A DNA stretch of 64,000 bases from JALOLG01 sp963776935 (lineage in GTDB: Bacteria; Actinomycetota; Acidimicrobiia; Acidimicrobiales; Ilumatobacteraceae), in assembly GCA_963776935.1 (NCBI GenBank), contig CAVZOP010000015.1, forward strand, positions 124,001 to 188,000, written 5' to 3'. A program made the position numbers and the translations under genes. The notes under the pieces are model-generated. The model did no database searches, was not told the origin of the DNA, and saw only the letters and a program-made list of their open reading frames with translations. Below, in pieces: positions 57,036-64,000 of the stretch; position 1 is the stretch's first letter; the number at the start of each line of letters is the position of its first letter.

Positions 57036-57431
57036 TCACCACGTTGTCGCGCCGTGCTCCACGGCTCGTGACGATTCCGCGGCTCCGAGCAACTCCATCA
57101 GGCGTGCCGGTTGCCCGTGTTGATCGGTCAAGGTCAGCGAGCCGCCGCGTTCGAGCAGCGCCCGGCGGATGGCGACCAGACCGGCGTAGCCGCAGCAGTC
57201 CATGAAGGTCAGTTCGGACATGTCGACGACGACGGCGAGGTGGCGACCCTCGAGGCAGGCATGCTCGAGCATCTGGCGAGTCCGCACGTCGAGCTCACCG
57301 GAGACGTTGACCACGTGGCTCTCCCCGTCGATCGACACGCTCACATCAAGAACCGGTGGGCTGGGTGCTGACTCGTTCCGGGTCGACACACTCAGCGTTC
57401 CGGAACTCGCACGCACGTCGTGGTTGCTCAC
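57036..57431 (-). CDS. STAS-domain protein lacking the phospho-site
   Basis: A 131-residue STAS protein with a disordered N-terminus. The domain runs from VLDVSVSIDGESHVVNVSGE to the end, with LAVVVDMSELTFMDCCGYAG. At the place of the regulatory Ser-Ser-Gly it has Asp-Cys-Cys-Gly-Tyr, so it cannot be phosphorylated in the usual way. It lies downstream of two GAF-ANTAR genes. It may be a constitutively binding STAS variant or respond to another signal such as thiol oxidation. Confidence 0.8.
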   Translation of the reverse strand: MSNHDVRASSGTLSVSTRNESAPSPPVLDVSVSIDGESHVVNVSGELDVRTRQMLEHACLEGRHLAVVVDMSELTFMDCCGYAGLVAIRRALLERGGSLTLTDQHGQPARLMELLGAAESSRAVEHGATTW

Positions 57432-57588
57432 GATGGACCCCCTCGCAAGGCGGGGCGCAACCAGTAGTCCGGAGCAGCGCGGCTGACAGCAGGTATTCCG
57501 CTGTCACCCACCATATACCTCCGTCACCGGTTGCACAACCACGGCTCGTGGTGAGGCGCTGACCACCTCGCGCGCAGAGGCGACGCAG

Positions 57589-58384
57589 CTACAGGTCGCG
57601 CCGTGCCGGGGGCGGCGGTGGCGGCGGACGCCGTTCGCGAGACAACGTGTCGATGCTGATCGTTCCGGCGACGAGGGCTCCGGCGACCTCGGTGAGGCCC
57701 CGATTGTTGTTCCTGCGCGAACCTGCGCAGGATCGACGAACGCGGCGTCCATGTCGACCCCGCCCACGTTCGGCGATCATGCCCTTGGCCTGCTCGATGG
57801 CGATGCGGCTGTTGAGGGCGTGCTGCAATTGGCCCTCGCGGATCGCGGCTTCGCGTGTGGCCTGGTCCTGGACGATGGCGATGCTGGCGACGTCGGCGAG
57901 CGCCTGGGCGAGCTGCGACGTCGGCAGCGGAGAGCGAGCACGGGTGCGACATGAACAGGTTCAGGCATCCGAGGATCACATCGCGCAGCCGGAGCGGGAC
58001 GGCACACACCGACGGGAACCCGGCGGCGACGCTCTCGGTCGCAAACTGCGGCCAGGGTGACGGCGACCCGAGGTCGTGGTCGAGCGACGACGGCGCCGGT
58101 GTGTGAAGCAGTCGAGGCACGGGCCCTTCGTCGTTCTGGATCTGGAACAACTCGAGCAGCTCGATCTGCTCGGTGGATGCCGCCATCACCCGGAGATGCC
58201 CGGCCGTGTCAGCGAGCAGGATCCCCGCTGCCGCCGCTTCCAACAGTTCGACACTGCGCGATGTCAGCACGGTGAGGACGTCGATCACGTCGAAGTCGTC
58301 GACGAGGGTGTCGACGATCTCGACGAACGTGACAGCCGTCAGGGCGTTCCGATTCAGCGACCTGGCGTGTGCATCATCCGACAC
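57589..58384 (-). pseudogene. GAF-ANTAR RNA-binding regulator, frameshifted
   Basis: GAF domain from MSDDAHARSLNRNALTAV to ILGCLNLFMSHPCSLSAADV, then extra bases near 57912, 57771, 57731 and 57706; reassembled, the rest reads AQALADVASIAIVQ, LQHALNSRIAIEQAKGMIAE, MDAAF, and LTEVAGALVAGTISIDTL. The latter is an ANTAR domain, which binds tandem hairpins in RNA to prevent termination. It starts three bases after the preceding GAF-ANTAR gene. Confidence 0.72.
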
Positions 58385-58387
58385 GGT

Positions 58388-59153
58388 TCACTCCCGTCTC
58401 TCCACATCGTCATGCCGATCGTCGCGATCGTCGGCGAGACGCAACCGACGCGCAACGATGTCGCCTGCCACCGCTCCCAACGGACGGCCGTCCGCGAAGG
58501 CGTGGGCACGGATCCGCACCAGCGCCTCGGCGACCGGGATCTGCAGCTGAACCGAGACCATTCCGGAAGCCTGATGGATCTGCGCCCGATAGGCGACCGC
58601 TTCGTCGAGATCAGGGGCGAGCGTGCCGGCAGGCGCGGCGTCCTGCAGACTCAGGACCGTCTCGGTCAAGACCTCGACCATGGCAATGCTGTCTTCATGC
58701 TGCGTGGCACTCAGCTCACCCGCACTGTCCTGATACAGCGTGAGCACACCGATCTTCGCGCCTTTCGACGACAGTGGATAGGCGAATACGGCGCCGACTC
58801 CCGTCGACGTGGGCGAGATGGACGAAAGATGGCCACATCGCCGAGGCGGGGCCGTCGAGCCGAGGTGCGTGCACGAAGGTGTTCGAGCGGAACGCGTCCT
58901 GGCACGGACCTTCGCCGATGGCGTACTGAAGATCCTCGAGCGCTGCCATCCGTGGGTGCGAGACACAGACCGGTCCGGCCTGGCCGCCACCCATGATCGT
59001 GATGCCCGCGCCCGTCACGTCCAACACGTCAACGCAGGCCGAGCACAACCTCGCCTCGGGCGACTTGGCGGCCTCGCGCGCGAACGCGACAGCGATCCGC
59101 AGCGATTGGTCGGCGTTCACGCCAACTCTTCGACTTCCCCGAATCGCATCCAC
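58388..59153 (-). pseudogene. GAF-ANTAR regulator, one frame shift
   Basis: About 254 residues: ADQSLRIAVAFAREAAKSPE, then GAF (GAGITIMGGGQAG, AIGEGPCQDAFRSNTFVHA), an extra base near 58829, the second half of GAF (TGVGAVFAYPLSSKGAKIGV), and an ANTAR domain (VAYRAQIHQASGMVSVQLQI, VRIRAHAFADGRPLGAVAGD). A tandem partner of the following GAF-ANTAR gene. The GTG at 59153 is a tentative start; a GTG at 59120 is an alternative. Confidence 0.72.
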
Positions 59154-59254
59154 CCGCTGAACATGCTTCCTTCCTCACCACAGAGTGTGCGGCAAGGCCT
59201 GGACCCGATCAAGCACCCCGAAACGTGTGGCGCACGGTACCAGCGACCCGGCCA

Positions 59255-60275
59255 TCAGGCCAGATCCGTCAGGCGCTGTGAGGGCGCACGACCGTGGTCT
59301 TCGCCGTTCGCCACACTGCGATTCCTGACCGTCTCCGGGCCCGGCACGTGCAGATCATGGGCGAGTGACATCCGCTCGAACGCACGGATCAGCGTCGCCG
59401 ACGAATCCCACTGGCGGCGGAGCAGGCCATGGCGGACCGAGCGCGGGAACGCATGGTGGGTGTTGTGCCACGACTCGCCCATGCTGATCACTGCGAGCAG
59501 CGCCACGTTGGTGCTGCGATCCTTGGTCGCGAACGGTCGTCGTCCGAACATGTGACACACGGAGTTGACGCTCCACGTCCGCGTGGTGCAGCACGCAGAT
59601 GCGGACCAGGCCAGCCCACAGCAGGGCGCTCATCGCTGCCGCCAAGGTGCCCCCGAGCAACCAGCCGAGGCCGAACGGCAGCGCCAGCGACACAACGCAC
59701 CAGAACGGGAAGAGGGCGTCGATCACCACGATGTCGCGGTCGGCCATGAGGTCGGCCGCGTGTCGCTCCCGCGACGTGCTGCGGGCGGTGAACAGCCAGC
59801 CGACGTGGGCGTGCCAGAGGCCTTTCAATTGGCCGGACGAGCCAGGGCCGTGGTGCTGCGGTGAGTGCGGGTCGTCGACCGTGTCGGCGAACACGTGGTG
59901 CCGTCGGTGATTGGCCACCCAGCTGATCGGCCCACCCTCGAACGCCATCGAGCCGAGCGCGACGACCCCGATCTTGAGTGGTCGGTTCGGAGAGAAGGAC
60001 TTGTGCGCCAACAGCCGATGGAATCCGATCGACATGCCGTGACCGGTGAGGAAGTACAACGACACGGCGAGGATCACGTCGCGCATACCGATGCCCCGTC
60101 CCCAGAATCGGTACACGCCGACCGCGAGCGCGAGAAACGGAACGCCGACGATCACGGCTGTGATCACCCGCCCGCTGAGGTTCGGCAACCGCTCGTCGTC
60201 GCCGAACGTGTGCACCACCGGCGGTGGCGACGAGGCGAGCTCGATGGATGGTGAAGAGGTGAGCTCGAGCGTCAT
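59255..60275 (-). pseudogene. Acyl-CoA delta-9-type fatty acid desaturase, one frame shift
   Basis: About 339 residues with the three His boxes of membrane desaturases: HRLLAH, HRRHH and HNTHH. Membrane helices include FLALAVGVYRFWG and VVSLALPFGLGWLLGG. One extra base near 59580 changes the family sequence HHATWSVNSVCHMFGRRPF; without it the frame runs intact to the stop at 59255. The enzyme introduces a cis double bond into saturated acyl chains using O2 and di-iron. It could supply the unsaturated substrates for the CFA-type methyltransferase 40 kb away. Confidence 0.88.
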
Positions 60276-60490
60276 CGCGGCTCCTTCGACTCGGTCTTCT
60301 CAGCACCCCGATGGGGGTGGAGGTTCGACCGAGGACTGGAGCCGCTTCCACCGCTGATGTCGCTGCGATGGACGACTCGAACTCTACCCGCGGCGCCAGC
60401 CCACGCGTACGACGACGGCGAGATTCGCTCGGCTTCAGCGATCGTCGTATTCGTGTGACCGCGACCCGCCGATCGCGGCGATCCGCGATT

Positions 60491-60808
60491 TCAGGGACGG
60501 AGCAGTCGAACCCTCGGCGTCACCCGCGAGCGGTCGGACTCGACCTCGACCCGCAAGAGCGCCCACGCCTCGTCGGCGGTCGCGGCGATGGCCGAGGCGA
60601 CGACGAGGTCGCCGTCGAATCGCTCGGCCTCGGCGGTCCACGTCGGAACGACCTCCAACAGCCGCCCGTCGCGGCCCCGCAGGTGGTTCTCCCGGTAGTC
60701 GAGGGTGGTGCGCCAACCGGCGCGCTCGAGCGCCCTCCGATCGGTGGGTTCGAGGGTCAACCCGTGTCGGCGGGGGCGGGGAGCGGCTCCGCGCATGCTC
60801 ATCGACAT
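60491..60808 (-). CDS. Small hypothetical protein
   Basis: A 105-residue protein, Arg-rich N-terminus (APRPRRHGLTLEPTDRRALE), then WRTTLDYRENHLRGRDGRLL and VASAIAATADEAWALLRVEV. No family recognised. The ATG at 60808 and the divergent position to the membrane protein gene make it plausible; codon use is like the neighbours. Confidence 0.55.
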   Translation of the reverse strand: MSMSMRGAAPRPRRHGLTLEPTDRRALERAGWRTTLDYRENHLRGRDGRLLEVVPTWTAEAERFDGDLVVASAIAATADEAWALLRVEVESDRSRVTPRVRLLRP

Positions 60809-60943
60809 GTGAACGATTGTGGACCCTCGACCCTGTGGATCGTCAGGCCCGTTTTCCTGTGGATTGGCTGGGGATCTCGCGCCCCTGCCTGTGGGAATCG
60901 CGATGAGGCGAACCGAGCGAGCCGTCGGTTCGTACGGCACGCC

Positions 60944-61855
60944 ATGGAGATCACCGTGGTTGAACGACGCGCGAGCACGGCCGTGCCGCGAATCCTGTGC
61001 GCGCTGGTGGCGCTGGCGGCCGGCATCGTCGGGGTGGCGATGCTCGTCGCCCCGGGCTCGACTGGTCGCTACTTCTCGTGGGCGTTGGGCCCGCCGCCGC
61101 TCGCTGCACTGGTCGGTGCGTTCTACGTCGCGTCGACCCTCGTCTTCGGCGCCGCCGCGGCGTGGGCCGGGTGGCCGGGGTTGCGGCTCCTCTGCGTCGC
61201 GGTGTTCGCCCTCACACTGCCGACCCTGGCCGCCACGGCCCGCCACCAGGACGTGTTCGACTTCGGGCGGTGGCAGGCCGTGGCGTGGGTGCTGTTGTTC
61301 ATCGCCAGCCCGATCGCGTTCGGCGGCGCGCTGGCGATCGTCCGCCGACCGGCAGTACCGGCCGGTCAGCGCCTCCAGCGGTGGTCGCGGGTCACGCTCT
61401 CAGTGACGAGCGTCATCTACGCGGCGGTGGCCGTCGTGCTGTGGGCATGGCCCGACGCGGTCTCGGACCACGGGCCGATTGCGTCCGGCGGTCTCGGTCT
61501 GCGGTTCGTCGGGTCGTGGGCCGCGTTCCTCGCCACCCTCGCCGCGCTCGCCGTCGTCCGCCCCGGGCGGCACGAGGCACGAGTGCCCGTCGCGGCGCTC
61601 GTCATCTGGCCAGTAGCCGGACTCATCGCCGGGCTCCTCCACCTCGGCGACCTCCGACCTGGTGTTCCGCAGGTCGCCTATCTGGCGGGCCTGTCTGTGC
61701 TGGCGGTGCTCGCCGGGGCGGTCGCGATCGGCGACGGCGCCGTGCGCGTCGCGTCGGCGACCGCTCGGGCCGGGTCGGACGTCCGGCTCATGCGCCCAGC
61801 CGCTCTGGCAGGCCGAACATCGGAAACAGGGTCGCTGTATCGAGGAACGAGTTGA
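60944..61855 (+). CDS. Eight-helix membrane protein, unknown
   Basis: A 303-residue protein with about eight hydrophobic helices (ILCALVALAAGIVGVAMLVA, AALVGAFYVASTLVFGAAAA, LLCVAVFALTLPTLAA and others) joined by short loops. No recognised family or motif. Its 3' end overlaps the convergent sigma-factor gene by 68 bases. Confidence 0.7.
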   Translation: MEITVVERRASTAVPRILCALVALAAGIVGVAMLVAPGSTGRYFSWALGPPPLAALVGAFYVASTLVFGAAAAWAGWPGLRLLCVAVFALTLPTLAATARHQDVFDFGRWQAVAWVLLFIASPIAFGGALAIVRRPAVPAGQRLQRWSRVTLSVTSVIYAAVAVVLWAWPDAVSDHGPIASGGLGLRFVGSWAAFLATLAALAVVRPGRHEARVPVAALVIWPVAGLIAGLLHLGDLRPGVPQVAYLAGLSVLAVLAGAVAIGDGAVRVASATARAGSDVRLMRPAALAGRTSETGSLYRGTS

Positions 61856-62837
61856 TGCCGACGATCTGACCGTCGGACATTTCGAGCACCACGAGCGCCC
61901 ACGGTTCGTAGCCGCCGCCAGGACCACTCGACCGGTACTGCCCGAACGCCGGCGTGCCGTTGGCCCACGTCGGCACGAGGCGGGAGCCGCGACACTTGGC
62001 ACCGGTTCCGAGCATCCACCCGCTGATGTTGGTGTGACCCCGCATCCAGAGCTCGTACGGCGGCATCGACAGGGTGGCGTCCTCGTGGAGCAGCGACGTG
62101 AGCGACTCCATGTCGTAGCGCTCGAAGGCGTCGACGTAGCGGTCGAGGAGCTCGCGGTGAGCGTCGTCCATCGGGTCGATCGCGTCGGTGTCGCTGAGAT
62201 CGCTGGCGGCGAGCGTTGCGCGTGCCCGTTGCAGTGCGCTGTTGACGGACGGGACGGTCGAACCGAGGAGCTCGGCGACCTCCTCGGCCTTGAGTCGCAG
62301 CACCTCGCGCAGGATCAGGACGGCGCGCTGGCGCGGTGGGAGGTGCTGGAGAGCGGCGACGAAGGCGAGCCGGATCGACTCGCGGGCCACGGTCTGCTCG
62401 GCCGGATCGTCGGACGACCCGACGACCCGACCGTCGGGGATCGGCTGGATCCACGTCAACTCCGGAAGCATCGGCCCGAGCGCCGCGCTCGACGACTTCG
62501 GTGACGACAGGTCCATGGGGCGGGCCCGGCGCTGGCGCCCGTTCAACATGTCGAAGCACACGTTCGTGGCGATTCGGTACAGCCACGACCGCACTGCCGA
62601 CCGCCCCTCGAAGCGGTCGAAGCTGCGCCACGCCCGCACGAGCGTCTCCTGGACGGCGTCGTCGGCCTCGAACGCCGAACCCAGCATCCGATAGCAGTAG
62701 CCCGTCAGCCCGACCCGATACTGCTCGAAATCGACCTCCGGCTGGTCAACACCCTTCTGAACTGGTCCGTCCTGGAGGGTTCCGGCGCGGGACCCTTCGC
62801 CGCGAGCCGCTCTCTCGGTGGCATCGACATCAGTCAT
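61788..62837 (-). CDS. SigG/SigJ-type sigma factor with SnoaL-like tail
   Basis: A 349-residue ECF-type sigma factor: region 2 (YRVGLTGYCYRMLGSAFEAD, DDAVQETLVRAWRSFDRFEG), region 4 (LQHLPPRQRAVLILREVLRL, KAEEVAELLGSTVPSVNSAL), and a C-terminal NTF2/SnoaL-like domain (residues about 215-349) in place of an anti-sigma gene. This architecture matches mycobacterial SigG and related families in which the tail regulates activity. Divergent from the ArsI-like gene. Confidence 0.9.
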   Translation of the reverse strand: MTDVDATERAARGEGSRAGTLQDGPVQKGVDQPEVDFEQYRVGLTGYCYRMLGSAFEADDAVQETLVRAWRSFDRFEGRSAVRSWLYRIATNVCFDMLNGRQRRARPMDLSSPKSSSAALGPMLPELTWIQPIPDGRVVGSSDDPAEQTVARESIRLAFVAALQHLPPRQRAVLILREVLRLKAEEVAELLGSTVPSVNSALQRARATLAASDLSDTDAIDPMDDAHRELLDRYVDAFERYDMESLTSLLHEDATLSMPPYELWMRGHTNISGWMLGTGAKCRGSRLVPTWANGTPAFGQYRSSGPGGGYEPWALVVLEMSDGQIVGINSFLDTATLFPMFGLPERLGA

Positions 62838-62954
62838 TCCAGATCACTCCTCAGTCGCCCCTATCGTCAGCAGAATCCCCCCGCCCGACCCAGTCATCGT
62901 ACGCCGCGCCCCGCGTCACGGACACCGCAGTGGTCCCGCCCGAGCCCCCCTTGC

Positions 62955-63025
62955 CCCCAAACCCATTCTGTCTGCCTCAGACGGACCGACGGCTCATCTG
63001 AGGCAGACAGAACGCGGGTTTGGGG
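62955..63025. repeat. Dispersed palindromic element, copy 2
   Basis: A perfect 16-bp inner stem (62966-62981 with 62997-63012) and a 15-base loop, extended by a 10-bp outer stem (CCCCAAACCC / GGGTTTGGGG) after a small bulge. The inner arms match the element at 33560-33602. It lies in a divergent promoter region, not at a gene end, which is unusual for a terminator. Confidence 0.7.
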
Positions 63026-63035
63026 CAGCGACATA

Positions 63036-63079
63036 TTGACATCCGTCGAAGTGTTAGGTAACGTATCGACAGTTGTCGA
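63036..63079 (+). promoter_or_regulatory. Promoter and ArsR-like operator of the ArsI-like gene
   Basis: TTGACA (63036), 17 bases, TAACGT (63059). Just downstream TCGACA-gt-TGTCGA (63066-63079) is a perfect inverted repeat, and a related GTCGAA half-site overlaps the spacer. This layout would suit an ArsR/SmtB-type repressor; no such gene is in the window. Confidence 0.5.
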
Positions 63080-63109
63080 AATGATGATGCTCCCGAAAGG
63101 ATGCGCCCG

Positions 63110-63538
63110 ATGCGCTTGCAACTCGCTCTCAACGTCAGCGACCTCGACGAGGCCGTCGACTTCTACACCCGGATGTTCGGGGTCGGCCCGGCCAAGACCA
63201 AGCCCGGCTACGCCAACTTCGCAATCGTCGACCCGCCCCTGAAGCTGGTGCTGTTCGAGAACGGCGGCGAGCCGGGAAGCATCAACCACCTCGGCGTCGA
63301 GACCGAGACCGCCGACGAGGTCGTTGCGGCCGAAGCGCGCCTCGGCGACGCCGGGCTCGAGACGACGGGCATCGACGACACCGTGTGTTGCTACGCCCAG
63401 AAGACCGAGACGTGGGTCCACGGGCCGGACGGCGCGCGTTGGGAGTGGTACGTCAAGAAGGGTGACGCCGAACAACTCGTCAACACCGTGGTCGGCGGCG
63501 TCGACGTGAGCGGCGAAGGCACCTGCTGCCCGGCGTAG
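63110..63538 (+). CDS. ArsI/CadI-like glyoxalase-fold dioxygenase
   Basis: A 142-residue vicinal-oxygen-chelate protein: RLQLALNVSDLDEAVDFYTR, then INHLGVET, VCCYAQKTETWVHGPDGARW and a terminal GTCCPA. The Cys pairs and H-x-G-V-E-T are features of ArsI (organoarsenical C-As lyase) and CadI (cadmium-induced) proteins. GAAAGG lies nine bases before the ATG at 63110, preferred over the ATG at 63101. Metal binding uses His/Glu of the fold; organoarsenical or heavy-metal response is inferred. Confidence 0.85.
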   Translation: MRLQLALNVSDLDEAVDFYTRMFGVGPAKTKPGYANFAIVDPPLKLVLFENGGEPGSINHLGVETETADEVVAAEARLGDAGLETTGIDDTVCCYAQKTETWVHGPDGARWEWYVKKGDAEQLVNTVVGGVDVSGEGTCCPA

Positions 63539-63617
63539 GGGATCGCCGACCGAGACGCGCCCACATCGGCGCGGTCCGGTCGGACAGGGCGTTCGACGCC
63601 ACGAATACCATGCCGCG

Positions 63618-64000
63618 ATGGACCTCGACCACTTCCCCGCGAACGTTGCGCCGGAGGAGGTCGGTGAGCACCTGCGGCGGCACGGCTACGCCATCGTCGA
63701 CGATCTCGCCGACACGGCGACGATGGACCAGTTGGAACGCGAGGTTGCGCCGTACATCGACGCCTCGGACACCGGCCGCGACGAGTACGACGGCAGGTTC
63801 ACGCGGCGCACCGGCGCACTGATCGCCCGCTGTCCGACCGCCCGCCGGCTGGTGATGCACCCGACGGCCGTCGGCGCCGCCCGGCACCTGCTGTCGCAGG
63901 CGACGACCGTGCAACTGCATCTCACGCAGGTGATCTCGATCTCGCCCGGCGAGACCCAGCAGAAGCTCCACCGCGATCAGATGGCGTTCGACTTCTACCC
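63618..64000 (+). CDS. Phytanoyl-CoA dioxygenase family protein, partial
   Basis: At least 127 residues of a non-heme Fe(II)/2-oxoglutarate oxygenase, running off the window end. It starts MDLDHFPANVAPEEVGEHLR and shows GYAIVDDLADTATMDQLERE, RRTGALIARCPTARRLVMHP, and QQKLHRDQMAFDF, where H-R-D is the iron-binding HxD pair. The second iron His and the 2-oxoglutarate Arg lie beyond the window. Substrate unknown. Confidence 0.85.
   Translation, partial: MDLDHFPANVAPEEVGEHLRRHGYAIVDDLADTATMDQLEREVAPYIDASDTGRDEYDGRFTRRTGALIARCPTARRLVMHPTAVGAARHLLSQATTVQLHLTQVISISPGETQQKLHRDQMAFDFY

Overview
The window is high-GC DNA (frequent GTG starts, dense 4-nt ATGA/GTGA overlaps, G/C-ending codons) from an actinobacterium. 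The mix of many c-di-GMP enzymes, a KaiC-like ATPase, ANTAR regulators, DUF5996 and DUF6629 proteins, fasciclin lipoproteins and an ABC-type rhamnose regulon suggests class Acidimicrobiia (Ilumatobacter-like). That placement is inference; no rRNA, tRNA or other marker gene was seen.

Layout. 0-3.1 kb: a zinc metalloprotease and a broken gene related to its C-terminal part. 3.4-8.3 kb: an EAL-domain remnant, a ferredoxin coupled to a TOPRIM protein, a broken acyl-CoA synthetase divergent from an enoyl-CoA hydratase, then DUF5996 and UBP-zinc-finger proteins. 8.3-19.6 kb: the most coherent system, a divergent cluster around a CarH-type B12 photoreceptor/repressor. Leftwards: carH, photolyase, two FtsX-like permeases, an ABC ATPase, and an SDR-DUF2867 fusion. 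Rightwards: a small membrane protein, a COG2907 flavoprotein, DUF1365, an SDR and a cyclopropane-fatty-acid-type methyltransferase. Two near-identical 25-bp operators lie between the arms. The genes fit light-induced DNA repair plus membrane-lipid remodelling, with an embedded ABC exporter as the unusual part.

19.6-24.8 kb: an ECF sigma/anti-sigma pair divergent from a fasciclin lipoprotein with matching promoters (compare mycobacterial SigK/RskA/MPT70-83); a CGNR protein; and a partner-switching operon (gutted phosphatase, STAS, HATPase). 24.8-31.9 kb: a truncated membrane sensor, methyltransferase, membrane protein, P-loop protein, TatA, a TetR fragment, and an AfsR/SARP-type regulator followed by a secreted protein carrying a SARP-like direct-repeat promoter. 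32.5-43.8 kb: a complete L-rhamnose regulon (LacI-type regulator, kinase, bifunctional aldolase/dehydrogenase, isomerase, mutarotase, four-part ABC importer). 43.9-52.8 kb: DUF6629 and ThuA proteins, then several c-di-GMP enzymes and a truncated KaiC. 53-60.3 kb: an ice-binding-like wall protein, NhaA, more GAF/GGDEF/ANTAR/STAS regulators and a fatty-acid desaturase. 60.5-64 kb: small and membrane proteins, a SigG-type sigma factor, an ArsI/CadI-like dioxygenase and the start of a phytanoyl-CoA dioxygenase.

A caution applies throughout. About 20 reading-frame breaks are visible, and in every case I could resolve by homology the fix is removal of one extra base; none needs an added base. That one-sidedness looks more like insertion-type sequencing error than natural decay. 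Separately, several signalling genes (phosphatase, KaiC, response regulator, GGDEF-type sensor) end or jump abruptly, as if segments were deleted. Broken genes are annotated as pseudogenes, with the position of the break.
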